Counted from the stretch's first letter, positions 7,490-16,546 are shown. The stretch is 64,000 nucleotides of DNA from Pseudoruegeria sp. SK021 (GCF_002119405.1 NZ_MTBG01000001.1:434001-498000); one strand, 5' to 3'. Program-made: numbers and translations. Notes: a model not told the origin generated them from the letters alone.

Positions 7490-9280
7490 GTGAGCGAACA
7501 AGGCGGATATCGGGTTCTGGCCCGGAAATACCGGCCCGACACTTTCGCCGATCTGGTGGGGCAGGACGCGATGGTTCGCACCTTGCGCAACGCGTTCGAA
7601 GCCGACCGCATCGCGCAGGCCTTCATCATGACCGGCATCCGGGGCACCGGCAAAACCACCACGGCGCGGATCATTGCCAAAGGCATGAACTGCACCGGGA
7701 CGGATGGCACCGGCAAACCCACCACCGATCCCTGCGGCACCTGCCCGCAATGCGTTGGAATTGCTGCCGGAACCCATGTGGACGTGATTGAGATGGACGG
7801 CGCATCGAACACCGGCGTCGACAACATCCGCAGCAATATCATCGACAATATTTCCTACGCGCCGACCTCGTCGCGCTTTAAGATCTACATCATCGACGAA
7901 GTGCACATGCTCAGCACCTCGGCGTTCAACGCCCTTCTGAAAACCTTGGAAGAGCCGCCCGCCCACGTCAAATTCATCTTCGCCACCACCGAGATCCGCA
8001 AGGTGCCGGTGACCGTTCTGTCGCGCTGTCAACGCTTCGATCTGCGCCGGATCGAACCCGAAGACATGATCGCCCTGCTGCGCCGGATTGCCGACGCCGA
8101 AACCGCCCAAATCGAAGACGCCGCCTTGTCACTGATCACCCGCGCCGCCGAAGGCTCCGCCCGCGACGCAACTTCCCTGCTGGATCAAGCCATTAGCCAT
8201 GGTGCCGGCGAAACCACCGCCGATCAGGTCCGCGCCATGCTGGGTCTGGCCGACCGGGGCCGGGTGCTGGATCTGTTCGACCGGATCATGCGCGGCGATG
8301 CAGCAGGCGCGCTGGACGAACTTGGCGCGCAATACGCCGATGGTGCCGATCCCCAATCCGTTCTGCGCGATTTGGCCGAGATTGCCCATTGGTTGGCGGT
8401 GATGAAAGTCACCCCCGATGCGGCCGATGACCCGACCCTGCCCCATGACACCCGGGTGCGCGGCACCGAAATGGCCAGCCATCTTTCGCAGCGGGTTTTG
8501 GGCCGGGCATGGCAGATGCTGTTGAAAGCCTTGGACGAAGTCGGCACCGCGCCGAACCCGATGATGGCAGCGGAAATGGCTGTGATCCGGATGACCCATG
8601 TGGCCGACCTGCCCAGCCCGGAAGAATTGATGCGCAAGTTCGGCACGGCACCATCGCCGTCGGGCACAGGCGCTCCGGCCCCGTCAGGCCCGTCCGGGTC
8701 CGGTGCCACCGCGCGGGCAACTGCGCCCCAGCCGGTGCCCGCCGCCGCGCCGCGCTCCTTTGCGCCCCGATCCGCCGGACCGGCGTTGGCCACGCAGGCC
8801 GCCGCGGATTCCGCCCTCGACCGCTTTCCAAATTTCGACGCCGTGGTGGCCCTGATTCGCAGTCAGCGCGACATCAAACTGCTGGTCGAGGTCGAATCCA
8901 GCCTGCGCCTGATCTCGTACAGCCCGGGCCGGATCGCGTTTGAACCCGGTCCCTTGGCCCCCGCCGATCTGGCCCAGCGTCTGGGCGCGCGCCTGCAAAG
9001 CTGGACCGGATCTCGGTGGGCGATTTCGGTTGCCGCCACCGGCGGTGCGCCAACAATCACCGAAACCCGCGATGCCGAAATGACGGCGCTGAAACAACAA
9101 GCCGCGCGGCACCCGCTGGTGGCGGCGGTGCTTCTGGCCTTTCCCGGTGCGCAGCTTTCCACCATCCGCACCGAGGCCGAGCTGAACGCCCGCGCCGCGG
9201 CTGAAGCCCTGCCCGAAATTCCCGACGCCGATGATGCCGATGGCAACGCCGACGATTGGGATCCATTTGACGACGAATAA
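7490..9280 (+). CDS. dnaX: DNA polymerase III subunit gamma/tau
   Basis: A 596-residue clamp-loader ATPase that loads the sliding clamp and, as tau, links the polymerase cores. The AAA+ module shows Walker A GIRGTGKTTT (49-58), four zinc-binding Cys at 68, 82, 85 and 88, the DEVH Walker B motif at 136-139 and the SRC arginine finger at 178-180. A Pro/Ala/Ser linker around residues 390-440 precedes a tau-like C-terminal domain ending in an acidic tail. The GTG start is supported by GGGGG eight bases upstream and by the conserved YRVLARKYRP start. I see no A-rich slippery site for programmed frameshifting. It is the first gene of dnaX-ybaB-recR. Confidence 0.96.
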   Translation: MSEQGGYRVLARKYRPDTFADLVGQDAMVRTLRNAFEADRIAQAFIMTGIRGTGKTTTARIIAKGMNCTGTDGTGKPTTDPCGTCPQCVGIAAGTHVDVIEMDGASNTGVDNIRSNIIDNISYAPTSSRFKIYIIDEVHMLSTSAFNALLKTLEEPPAHVKFIFATTEIRKVPVTVLSRCQRFDLRRIEPEDMIALLRRIADAETAQIEDAALSLITRAAEGSARDATSLLDQAISHGAGETTADQVRAMLGLADRGRVLDLFDRIMRGDAAGALDELGAQYADGADPQSVLRDLAEIAHWLAVMKVTPDAADDPTLPHDTRVRGTEMASHLSQRVLGRAWQMLLKALDEVGTAPNPMMAAEMAVIRMTHVADLPSPEELMRKFGTAPSPSGTGAPAPSGPSGSGATARATAPQPVPAAAPRSFAPRSAGPALATQAAADSALDRFPNFDAVVALIRSQRDIKLLVEVESSLRLISYSPGRIAFEPGPLAPADLAQRLGARLQSWTGSRWAISVAATGGAPTITETRDAEMTALKQQAARHPLVAAVLLAFPGAQLSTIRTEAELNARAAAEALPEIPDADDADGNADDWDPFDDE

Positions 9281-9296
9281 CAAAAGGAATGACACG

Positions 9297-9650
9297 ATGC
9301 TGAAAGGTTTAGGCGGTCTCGGAGGTCTTGGCGATATGGGCAAGATGATGAAAGCCGCGCAGGATTTGCAGGGCAAGATGGCCGAAATGCAGGAAGAACT
9401 GCATGCGATCATCGTCGAAGGCGAAAGCGGCGCCGGACTGGTAAAGGCCAAGGCCACCGCCAAGGGCGATCTGACCGGGCTGACCATCGATCCGTCGCTG
9501 TTCAATGCCGACGACAAGGAAGTGGTCGAGGATCTGATCCTTGCCGCGATCAAGGACGCACAAGCCCGCGCCGCCGACCGCTCGCAAGCAGAAATGCGCA
9601 AGCTGACCGAAGGCCTGGGCTTGCCCGCCGATATGAAGCTGCCGTTCTGA
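9297..9650 (+). CDS. ybaB: YbaB/EbfC-family nucleoid-associated protein
   Basis: A 117-residue small DNA-binding protein of the YbaB/EbfC family, which forms dimers and coats DNA. The N-terminus is Gly/Leu-rich, followed by the characteristic helix [20 protein letters not shown] and a central beta region. It lies 16 bases after dnaX and 49 bases before recR, the conserved recombination and replication operon order. Confidence 0.93.
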   Translation: MLKGLGGLGGLGDMGKMMKAAQDLQGKMAEMQEELHAIIVEGESGAGLVKAKATAKGDLTGLTIDPSLFNADDKEVVEDLILAAIKDAQARAADRSQAEMRKLTEGLGLPADMKLPF

Positions 9651-9699
9651 AACGCGACCCGATAAACGGCCCGTCCGATCCGGGCGGGCACGGGCGGCC

Positions 9700-10296
9700 A
9701 TGACCATGACGCCCACAGCCGTTGATGCCCTGATCGACCTGATGGCGCGGCTGCCCGGCTTGGGGCCGCGCTCGGCCCGGCGTGCGGTCCTGCATCTGGT
9801 CCGCAAGCGCGGGCCTTTGCTGGCCCCACTGGCCGAGGCGATGACCGAGGTTGCGGCCACGGTCCGCGATTGTGTGACCTGCGGCAATATCGCGACCGAC
9901 CCGCACTGCCCGATCTGCGCCGATCCGCGCCGCGCCAATGGCATCCTCTGTGTGGTCGAAGACGTGGCCGACCTGTGGGCCATGGAACGGGGCGCCGCCT
10001 TCAAGGGCCGGTATCACGTGCTGGGCGGCACCCTATCGGCCCTCGATGCGGTCGGCCCCGAAGATCTGGGCCTGCCCCGCCTTGCCGCCCGGATCGACGA
10101 CGAAGGGATCACCGAAGTCATCCTCGCGTTGAACGCAACAGTCGATGGCCAGACCACCGCACATTACATCGCAGACCTGCTGGCCAATCTGGTCTCAGTG
10201 ACCTCGCTGGCGCAGGGCGTGCCGATCGGCGGCGAGTTGGATTACCTCGACGACGGCACCATCTCTGCGGCGCTGAAAGCCCGCAGGGCGCTTTAA
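9700..10296 (+). CDS. recR: Recombination mediator protein RecR
   Basis: A 198-residue RecR, which with RecF and RecO loads RecA at gaps. An N-terminal helix-hairpin-helix (about 12-35, [11 protein letters not shown]) is followed by a four-Cys zinc finger at Cys58, 61, 70 and 73 and a Toprim domain starting at about residue 82 ([15 protein letters not shown]). The length is normal. An in-frame ATG two codons downstream is an alternative start. Confidence 0.95.
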   Translation: MTMTPTAVDALIDLMARLPGLGPRSARRAVLHLVRKRGPLLAPLAEAMTEVAATVRDCVTCGNIATDPHCPICADPRRANGILCVVEDVADLWAMERGAAFKGRYHVLGGTLSALDAVGPEDLGLPRLAARIDDEGITEVILALNATVDGQTTAHYIADLLANLVSVTSLAQGVPIGGELDYLDDGTISAALKARRAL

Positions 10297-10426
10297 AACA
10301 AAGCCCATCAGCGCGGGACACTGCCTATTTCAAGGCCGGTCCGCGCCCTTTTTCCAAAAACAAATTCGAACATACTTCTGAAGATGGGCCATTTGGGCCT
10401 CAGCGCCAAGGTGGTGGCATTTCAAG

Positions 10427-10615
10427 AATTTCTGCAAGATTCAGAAATTGCTGAATCTTTCCACGTTTTTAAATCGACAGAAACGACTGACAGATGTTGA
10501 CGATCTGTATACGTATTATTAACAATTAACTCACTGGCCCAGAATTATTAGTAAATTCCGACAGAAATCTTCTGATTTCTGGCGACCTTTAAGTGCGAGT
10601 AATTGCTCCGGAGCA
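10427..10615 (+). promoter_or_regulatory. Hairpin-rich leader before the VPLPA-CTERM gene
   Basis: This AT-richer gap between recR and the next gene holds several perfect inverted repeats. AATTTCTG (10427-10434) can pair with CAGAAATT (10442-10449). Alternatively AGATTCAG (10437-10444) can pair with CTGAATCT (10451-10458); the two stems share bases and exclude each other. Further on, CAGAAATC (10562-10569) pairs with GATTTCTG (10574-10581), and a 12-bp palindrome TGCTCCGGAGCA lies at 10604-10615. A weak promoter-like pair is TTGACG at 10497 with TAACAA 17 bases later. The first stems may terminate the recR transcript; a regulatory role is inferred only. Confidence 0.45.
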
Positions 10616-10683
10616 CTGATTTCTAAGTGTCTACAAGTAACGATTGAAAGCAGTTTTGTTCCATAAAACATGGAGAAAAGCCT

Positions 10684-11370
10684 ATGACGTCACCCGTCTC
10701 TTTCTTGAAAACTCTATCTGCATCTGCCGGTTTGGCTTTTTGTTTGATGCAGCCAGCCCAGGCTGTCACAGTCGGCAGCAATTTCGATGTGGAGACCGAG
10801 CTTCTTGGTCTTCAGGTCGGAAACCTCTTGGCGGTCAATCTGACCCTCGACCAATCGGGCGATGCCCTCACTGCCGCGGATCCTGACGTTGCCTTGGCCG
10901 TTGCTGGCGTCAGCCTCGACCTGCCCATTCTTGGGGAGACCTCCGTCAATCTTGGTATCCTTGGCGTGGAATGGGTCGATCAGAATACCTTTGATCTGGT
11001 CTTCGGCCTTGAAGGGATCTCGCTACTCGGGGGCTTAGTCGAACTTAGCCTAAGCGTGGTGCCTACGGTCAACTGGGTTCTGTCCGACTTGGTCTTTGAC
11101 GACCCGACCGCAATTATTACCGGCGTCACTCAGGTCAATAATGGTGGAATTATTGTCAATCCTGGTGGCATTTCTTGGACTGACAATTCGATTGCTATCA
11201 CGACCAATTCGCTGATCAATGCCGGGCTGAATTTTGATGCCCGGTCGCGGTTCACCATGACCACCGCGTCGCCCCCCGCCCCGGTTCCTCTGCCTGCGGC
11301 TGGCATTCTGCTGATCGGTGCCCTTGGCGGTCTTGGCGCAGTGCGCGCCCGCCGCAACCGGGCCTGCTGA
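10684..11370 (+). CDS. VPLPA-CTERM sorting-domain secreted protein
   Basis: A 228-residue exported protein. A signal peptide covers residues 1-27, ending PAQA before VTVGSN. The mature part is acidic, rich in Val, Leu, Ile, Asn and Asp and lacks Cys, suggesting a beta-rich secreted domain of unknown function. The C-terminus is a tripartite sorting signal: VPLPA at 201-205, a Gly/Leu/Ile transmembrane stretch and a basic RARRNR end. Such signals are processed by exosortase/archaeosortase-type transpeptidases in biofilm-forming bacteria. No exosortase gene is present in this window, so the enzyme must be encoded elsewhere. Confidence 0.8.
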   Translation: MTSPVSFLKTLSASAGLAFCLMQPAQAVTVGSNFDVETELLGLQVGNLLAVNLTLDQSGDALTAADPDVALAVAGVSLDLPILGETSVNLGILGVEWVDQNTFDLVFGLEGISLLGGLVELSLSVVPTVNWVLSDLVFDDPTAIITGVTQVNNGGIIVNPGGISWTDNSIAITTNSLINAGLNFDARSRFTMTTASPPAPVPLPAAGILLIGALGGLGAVRARRNRAC

Positions 11371-11432
11371 CAAAAATGGCGGCGCGGGCTGTTGTGCCCA
11401 CGCCGCCATTCTTCCGCCCGAAGCTGCTGTGA

Positions 11433-12200
11433 TTAGCTGCGGGACTCGTCGTCATCGGCGTTGCCGCCGGGCAGGTTGAAGAAGCTGTCCGCATCCACCG
11501 GCCCGCGGCTATGACGATCCTCGTCCTCGTCGTCAGACTTGTCATCCGACAGGCTGAAGGTTTCCAGCCCGGCAATGCCCGACGGCATTTTCGGTACAGT
11601 GTCCATTTCCAGCGATTGCTGGGTCGAGACCAACTTGCGCCGCTCGTCATCGGTCATCACCCCGCCTTCGCGGGCTTTCTTGGCCGCAGCCTTCTGCACG
11701 GCGTCATCCAGTTCGGACTGACGGCACAGCCCCAAGGCCACCGGGTCGATCGGTTGGATCGCGCCGATATTCCAGTGGGTGCGTTCGCGAATGGCCTGAA
11801 TCGTCGGCTTGGTGGTGCCCACCAGCTTGCTGATCTGCCCGTCGCTCAGTTCCGGGTGGAACTTGACCAACCACAGAATGGACGCCGGACGATCCTGACG
11901 CTTGCTCAATGGCGTATAACGCGGTCCGCGACGCTTTTCCTCGCCTGTCGCCGCCGGATTGAACTTTAGCTTCAAGCGGTGAATTGGGCTTTTCTCGCCG
12001 GCATCGATTTCGGACTGCTCCAACTGATTGTTGGCCACCGGATCAAAGCCTTTGACCCCGGCGGCAACATCACCATCGGCAATGCCTTGGATCTCAAGCT
12101 CGTGATAGCCACAGAAATCCGCGATTTGCTTAAAGCTCAGAGTGGTATTATCCACCAGCCAGACGGCAGTCGCCTTGGCCATGATCGGCTTACCCATCAT
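11433..12200 (-). CDS. trcR: TrcR/DUF1013 cell-cycle transcriptional regulator
   Basis: A 255-residue member of the alphaproteobacterial DUF1013 family, annotated elsewhere as cell-cycle regulator TrcR. The conserved start MAKATAVWLVDNTTLSFKQI, the middle RYTPLSKRQDRPASILWLVK and the helix-turn-helix-like ELSDGQISKLVGTTKPTIQA are clear. The C-terminal 60 residues are acidic and low complexity (SDDKSDDEDEDR). The ATG at 12200 follows AGAAGGAG; a second ATG comes immediately after. It is divergent from the RNase T2 gene. Confidence 0.88.
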   Translation of the reverse strand: MMGKPIMAKATAVWLVDNTTLSFKQIADFCGYHELEIQGIADGDVAAGVKGFDPVANNQLEQSEIDAGEKSPIHRLKLKFNPAATGEEKRRGPRYTPLSKRQDRPASILWLVKFHPELSDGQISKLVGTTKPTIQAIRERTHWNIGAIQPIDPVALGLCRQSELDDAVQKAAAKKAREGGVMTDDERRKLVSTQQSLEMDTVPKMPSGIAGLETFSLSDDKSDDEDEDRHSRGPVDADSFFNLPGGNADDDESRS

Positions 12201-12353
12201 TGTCGCATCTCCTTCTTGACGTTCGGCACCTTGCGAGCGGCGCAAATCTCCCCCGTGCCGGAAAATCGGCTGCGCCGGAGGGGTGGCGCCTATTCTCGCT
12301 GTGGGGAATAATGGATGGTATATACGCTCAGCACCCACCGGAGGAAAGAGGAA

Positions 12354-12992
12354 ATGATCCGCGCCTTATCATTGTCCTGCCTGCTATCGCTTCTGCCCGC
12401 CGTGACACGGGCCGATGCGCCCGGCGCGTTCGACTATTATGTCCTGTCCTTGTCGTGGTCCCCGACATGGTGTGCGCTGGAAGGCGATGACCGCGACGCG
12501 CCGCAATGCGCCGCCGGGCAGCAAACCGGATGGAGCCTGCACGGTCTCTGGCCACAGTATGAATCCGGCTATCCCGATTATTGCACCGTGTCGCGCGAAA
12601 CCGACCCGTCGCGGCGGCAAAGTGATGCCATGGCCGACATCATGGGGTCCGGGGGGCTGGCGTGGTATCAGTGGAAAAAGCATGGCCGCTGTTCCGGCCT
12701 GACCGGACCCAATTATTACGCCCTGTCGCGCCGCGCCTATGACAGCATCACGCGCCCCCCCCTGCTGCGCCAGCTTGACCACAGCGTCAGCTTGCCGGCC
12801 ACCGTGATCGAAGACGCCTTCCTTGAGGTCAACCCGACCCTGACCGCCGACATGATCACCATCACCTGCGACAGCAATCGGATCGGAGAGGCGCGGATCT
12901 GCTTGACCAAAGATCTGACGCCCCGGGTCTGCGGCGCAGATGTCCGGCGCGACTGCGGGCTGCAAGATGCCCTTTTCGATCCGATCCGCTGA
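12354..12992 (+). CDS. Secreted ribonuclease T2
   Basis: A 212-residue RNase T2 family endoribonuclease, cleaving RNA through 2',3'-cyclic phosphate intermediates. A signal peptide spans about residues 1-20. The two catalytic CAS motifs are present: SLHGLWPQY with His63, and WKKHGRC with Lys109 and His110. Several Cys residues (40, 52, 77, 113 and later) fit periplasmic disulphides. The start is supported by GGAGG and GAGG upstream. Confidence 0.92.
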   Translation: MIRALSLSCLLSLLPAVTRADAPGAFDYYVLSLSWSPTWCALEGDDRDAPQCAAGQQTGWSLHGLWPQYESGYPDYCTVSRETDPSRRQSDAMADIMGSGGLAWYQWKKHGRCSGLTGPNYYALSRRAYDSITRPPLLRQLDHSVSLPATVIEDAFLEVNPTLTADMITITCDSNRIGEARICLTKDLTPRVCGADVRRDCGLQDALFDPIR

Positions 12993-13118
12993 CCGTGGCC
13001 CAGCTTGGAACCACATAAAAATAACCTCACGTCACAACCCAAAAAGACAGGGAACCGGCGGATTTTCGCCCACAAAACAAGGGTTTTCGGCGGAAATGAT
13101 ACAGAATCTGCTCACGTT

Positions 13119-13145
13119 TTGTTGAAGGCCTAACAATTTTATAAT
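13119..13145 (+). promoter_or_regulatory. Putative promoter of the beta-barrel gene
   Basis: A perfect TATAAT at 13140-13145 is preceded by TTGTTG at 13119-13124, a spacing of 15 bases, slightly short for a housekeeping promoter. It is 78 bases before the next gene's ATG in an otherwise AT-richer gap. The assignment rests on motif match alone. Confidence 0.4.
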
Positions 13146-13223
13146 CCCACCCCTATCTGCGCTACACCAACGGGACTGGCGTACAATCGACCGGCCCGGG
13201 TTCCATGGATACGGAGAACAGTT

Positions 13224-13847
13224 ATGAAGCATCTTTCCGCAGCGGCCTTCACCGCATTGATCGCAAGCCCTGTCATTTTCGCTGGATCGGCATTCGCCGG
13301 CAGCATGGCCGAGCCCGCCGTCGCACCAGCCCCCGTGCCGGTCGTCGCCGCTCCCACCTTTAGCGGTGGCAACTGGGATGGCGGTTATGCCGGTGCCCAG
13401 CTTGGCTGGGGCTGGATGGACGCTGACCCCAAAAGCGGCCAAAAAGGCTCGGGCGATGACGTCATGGGCGGTGTCCACGCCGGTTACCTGATGAGCTCGG
13501 GTCAGTTCGTTTACGGTGCTGAAGTCGATTACGACTGGGCCGACATTGAGCTGGACAACGACGTTGGCAAAGTGAACGGCATTGGCCGCATCAAAGCCAT
13601 CGCCGGTTATGACATGGGTCGCACCCTTGTCTACGCAACCGCAGGTGGCGCTTACGCTGACACCGACCTGAACGGTCGCGGCAGAGACGATTGGGGCTGG
13701 GTCGCCGGTGGCGGCGTTAAGTACTTGGTCAGCGAGAACGTCGCTGTTGGTGGCGAAGTTCTGTACCAGCAGTTCGATGACATCGACGGCTCCGGCTACG
13801 ACCTCGACGGCACCACGGTGTCGGCGCGCGTCAGCTACCAGTTCTAA
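13224..13847 (+). CDS. Outer-membrane beta-barrel protein (OmpA/Opa-like)
   Basis: A 207-residue small porin-like barrel. The signal peptide ends at about residue 25 (SAFAGS). After a Pro/Val/Ala linker, eight alternating amphipathic strands follow, beginning NWDGGYAGAQLGWGW and ending in the outer-membrane signature VSARVSYQF with a C-terminal Phe. It fits the PF13505-type family common in Alphaproteobacteria; no specific ligand is known. Codon use looks biased toward abundant-protein codons, which with a good -10 box suggests high expression. Confidence 0.88.
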   Translation: MKHLSAAAFTALIASPVIFAGSAFAGSMAEPAVAPAPVPVVAAPTFSGGNWDGGYAGAQLGWGWMDADPKSGQKGSGDDVMGGVHAGYLMSSGQFVYGAEVDYDWADIELDNDVGKVNGIGRIKAIAGYDMGRTLVYATAGGAYADTDLNGRGRDDWGWVAGGGVKYLVSENVAVGGEVLYQQFDDIDGSGYDLDGTTVSARVSYQF

Positions 13848-13892
13848 GGTCGATCTCGACCGGTTGCGCCGCAAGGCGCAGCCACCGATCAA

Positions 13893-13928
13893 GTCTAAGG
13901 GGCGCGGAAATTTCCGCGCCCCTTAGAC
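13893..13928. terminator. Bidirectional terminator (perfect 18-bp palindrome)
   Basis: A perfect 36-base palindrome centred on GGAAATTTCC with arms GTCTAAGGGGCGCGGAAA and its exact complement. It sits between the convergent barrel gene and quinone oxidoreductase gene, the expected place for a shared terminator. It has no T-run on the plus side. Confidence 0.8.
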
Positions 13929-13962
13929 ATTGGGTGAACGCGGCCCGCAGGCCACCCTTCCC

Positions 13963-14961
13963 CTACATTTTCAGAACAATTTTCCCGATATGGGCCGAAC
14001 TTTCCATCCGGGTATGGGCCTTGGCGGCATCGGCCAGCGCAAATTCGCTGTCCATCACCGGCGCAACTGTCCCGGCGGCCAGCAAGGGCCAGACCTGATC
14101 CGCCAAGGCCGCGCCGATCCGAGCCTTGGCCTCGGTCGATTGCGGGCGCAGGGTCGATCCGGTCAGCATCAACCGCCGCATCATGATCTGGGCAAAGTTC
14201 AATTCCACCTTCGGGCTTTCCAGAAACGCGATTTGAACCAACCGGCCATCATCGCGCAATGTCTTGATGTTGCGCGGGATATAACTGCCACCGACCATAT
14301 CTAGGATCAGATGCGCGCCGCCTTCGGCACGCAACACCTCCACGAAATCCTCGGTCCGGTAATTGATCGCCCGCTCGGCACCCAAGCGGGTACAGGCGGC
14401 GCATTTCTCATCCGATCCGGCGGTGGCAAACACCCGCGCCCCGAACGCCGTTGCCAGCTGGATCGCCATCGTTCCGATGCCGGACGAGCCGCCGTGCACC
14501 AGAAAGACCTCGCCTGCCGTCAGAGCGCCCCGTTGAAACACATTCGACCAGACCGTGAAGCAGGTTTCCGGCAGGCAGGCCGCCTGATCCAGCGCCATGC
14601 CGGCTGGCACCGGCAAGGCATGGGCCGCCGGTGTCGCCACATATTCCGCGTAGCCACCACCGGGCAGCAGGGCGCACACCATGTCGCCCACCGCCCAAGT
14701 GGTTACCGAATCACCCACAGCCACAACCGTGCCTGCCCCCTCCAACCCGGGCAGGTCCGATGCACCCGGCGGCGGATTATACGCCCCAGCCCGTTGCAGC
14801 GCGTCCGGCCGGTTCACCCCGGCATAGGCCAGCTTGATCACAATCTCATCCGGTCCCGGCTGTGGCACCGGACGCTCGGTCAATTGCAACATCTCTGGCC
14901 CACCCGGGGCCGAAATTTCCACCGCCCGCATGGTCTGCGGCATTGCTTGCACCACGCTCAT
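13963..14961 (-). CDS. NAD(P)H:quinone oxidoreductase, zinc-lacking MDR family
   Basis: A 332-residue medium-chain dehydrogenase/reductase of the zeta-crystallin/PIG3-like type. It lacks the zinc-binding Cys and His residues of alcohol dehydrogenases, and has the cofactor motif VHGGSSGIGTMAIQLA for NADPH. The likely reaction is NADPH-dependent quinone reduction. Its ATG overlaps the COQ9 stop codon by four bases (ATGA) and follows GGAGGA, indicating coupled translation. Pairing with a ubiquinone-biosynthesis gene supports a quinone-related role. Confidence 0.85.
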   Translation of the reverse strand: MSVVQAMPQTMRAVEISAPGGPEMLQLTERPVPQPGPDEIVIKLAYAGVNRPDALQRAGAYNPPPGASDLPGLEGAGTVVAVGDSVTTWAVGDMVCALLPGGGYAEYVATPAAHALPVPAGMALDQAACLPETCFTVWSNVFQRGALTAGEVFLVHGGSSGIGTMAIQLATAFGARVFATAGSDEKCAACTRLGAERAINYRTEDFVEVLRAEGGAHLILDMVGGSYIPRNIKTLRDDGRLVQIAFLESPKVELNFAQIMMRRLMLTGSTLRPQSTEAKARIGAALADQVWPLLAAGTVAPVMDSEFALADAAKAHTRMESSAHIGKIVLKM

Positions 14962-15665
14962 TGGCTTGTCCTCCAACGGCCCGGCATGTCGTTTCTCGTG
15001 GTGCGGGCCGGGGCCTTGATCTTGCTCAAAGCCCAGCTTGGCCCGGCCAGAAACGGCTTGAGAACCTTGCTGTCGCGCACCTGCGCCTTCAGTTTTTCGA
15101 TCTGCATGACATCGGCAATCCGACGGTCCAGAAAATCCCACGTCCGGGCCTGACCGTCACTGTCATCGCCCAGCCAATACAGCAGCGTGGATGCGTAAAC
15201 CCCTGACAAGGTTGCCCGTTTTGTGTACCAATTCACATCATCCGACGTGTCGCCCAATGCCGTCCAGATCCGGCCCGCGGTGTCCCAGACCAGCTTAGCC
15301 CCCTCTGGCGCATGATTTGGCAGCGCAAACAGCGCGCTCGCGCGGCGCACCACATCCTGATCGCCCGCCGCTTCCAGCCGATACCGCACCGCCAATGCAA
15401 TCCGGTCGCGGAACTTTCGCGCCGACAGATCCTCGGCCTCCAGCCGCGCCACCATCGCGTCATCGCCGCGCCGATGCGCCAATACGGCCAGATCCAGCGC
15501 CCCGCGCGGACAGACCCCACGCGCCACCACCGGGTTCACCCCGCTATCGGCCAGCGCGGCCTGAAACGCGGCCTCGGTCCAGCCATCAAAGGGCACATGC
15601 GGCACGATCGCCTGCAACAAGGCCTCTGCGGCATCGGATGGCGGAAGGGACTTTTGGTCAGCCAT
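14958..15665 (-). CDS. COQ9-family ubiquinone biosynthesis protein
   Basis: A 235-residue member of the COQ9 family, TetR-fold lipid-binding proteins that support ubiquinone synthesis. The family-typical segment includes RDRIALAVRYRLEAAGD, ASALFALPNHAPEGAKLVWDTAGRIW and NWYTKRATLSGVYASTLLYWLGD. The ATG at 15665 follows GGAG; an upstream ATG at 15701 in the same frame is less conserved. It is the first gene of a coupled pair with the quinone oxidoreductase gene and is divergent from rpsU. Confidence 0.9.
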   Translation of the reverse strand: MADQKSLPPSDAAEALLQAIVPHVPFDGWTEAAFQAALADSGVNPVVARGVCPRGALDLAVLAHRRGDDAMVARLEAEDLSARKFRDRIALAVRYRLEAAGDQDVVRRASALFALPNHAPEGAKLVWDTAGRIWTALGDTSDDVNWYTKRATLSGVYASTLLYWLGDDSDGQARTWDFLDRRIADVMQIEKLKAQVRDSKVLKPFLAGPSWALSKIKAPARTTRNDMPGRWRTSQ

Positions 15666-15773
15666 GGGGGCTCCGTTCAAGTTGGTTTCGCAGGTAGACA
15701 ACCGACCATCGCTTTGCTATATGGCCACCTCCTGCAGAACTGAAACTCTAACAAGGAAGGTGGTGACACCACA

Positions 15774-15980
15774 ATGCAGGTCAGTGTTCGCGATAACAAT
15801 GTCGACCAGGCGCTTCGTGCGCTCAAGAAGAAATTGCAGCGCGAGGGCGTGTTCCGCGAAATGAAGCTTAAGCAACATTTCGAAAAACCGTCCGAGAAAA
15901 AAGCGCGCGAAAAGGCCGAGGCGATTCGCCGTGCGCGCAAGCTCGCGCGGAAGAAGCTTCAGCGCGAAGGTCTCGTCTGA
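15774..15980 (+). CDS. rpsU: 30S ribosomal protein S21
   Basis: A 68-residue S21 protein of the small ribosomal subunit. The sequence [20 protein letters not shown] and the Lys/Arg-rich C-terminal helix are diagnostic. An AGGAAGG ribosome site precedes the ATG. It forms its own transcription unit, closed by a strong terminator. Confidence 0.97.
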   Translation: MQVSVRDNNVDQALRALKKKLQREGVFREMKLKQHFEKPSEKKAREKAEAIRRARKLARKKLQREGLV

Positions 15981-16017
15981 GATCAAACTTGATAGCCTAC
16001 GGCGCTTGCCGCCCTTG

Positions 16018-16047
16018 AAAACCCCCGTGGCCACGCCCGGGGGTTTT
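16018..16047 (+). terminator. Rho-independent terminator of rpsU
   Basis: AAAACCCCCG (16018-16027) pairs perfectly with CGGGGGTTTT (16038-16047) across a ten-base loop, followed by TGGTTTTT. It lies 38 bases after the rpsU stop codon. Confidence 0.88.
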
Positions 16048-16069
16048 GTGGTTTTTCAGGCCTGCCCCG

Positions 16070-16546
16070 TTAGGCAGTCTGGCGCGGCATCCGCGTCAGC
16101 AGGGCATCCAGAGCATAGGCCATGATCAACGTCATCCCCACGTGACCGATAAATGACGACTGGGTGTAGGGGCCGAAATCCATCATAAAGCTGCGCCCGA
16201 TAAACGGCGCCAGCAGGCCTTGGGCGATGAACCACAGGGCCACCCCCGCCACCAAACCCGTCGCCCAGACCGGCAATCCCAAGCCTCGCCGCGTCAGATA
16301 GACCACCGCGCCGAAGCCGACACTGCCGATCAGGGCATGCAGCACGAAGGCCGCGCTATGGCTCAGGCTGATCCCGGTCAGCTTCGCAGTCATGGCGATC
16401 ACCAGATTGGACGGCTGCAGCGCAAAGCCGAACAGGGCGGGCGAGATCACCCACGCATAGACCTCGAACAAAACTTCTCCGGTCAGACCGGCAAGGGCGA
16501 TGGACAGCAGCACCGGCGACAGGCGCATGGCGGGAGGATGGAGCAT
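16070..16546 (-). CDS. Integral membrane protein of unknown function
   Basis: A 158-residue hydrophobic protein with about four transmembrane segments: an N-terminal one in PVLLSIALAGLTGEVLF, then VLHALIGSVGFGAVVYL, VWATGLVAGVALWFIAQGLL and a final IGHVGMTLIMAYALDALL. I do not recognise a functional family with certainty; the pattern resembles YagU/DUF6789-like inner-membrane proteins. The ATG at 16546 was chosen for AAAGGA upstream; a later ATG at 16528 is possible. Confidence 0.65.
   Translation of the reverse strand: MLHPPAMRLSPVLLSIALAGLTGEVLFEVYAWVISPALFGFALQPSNLVIAMTAKLTGISLSHSAAFVLHALIGSVGFGAVVYLTRRGLGLPVWATGLVAGVALWFIAQGLLAPFIGRSFMMDFGPYTQSSFIGHVGMTLIMAYALDALLTRMPRQTA

Noticed and set aside
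7490-9280. Programmed frameshift giving a short gamma form of DnaX
   Set aside because: I see no A-rich slippery heptamer followed by a hairpin in the expected region after the ATPase core.
8684-9829. 381-codon minus-strand frame across dnaX, ybaB and recR
   Set aside because: It is a shadow of three confident genes and has low-complexity Pro/Arg/Ser composition.
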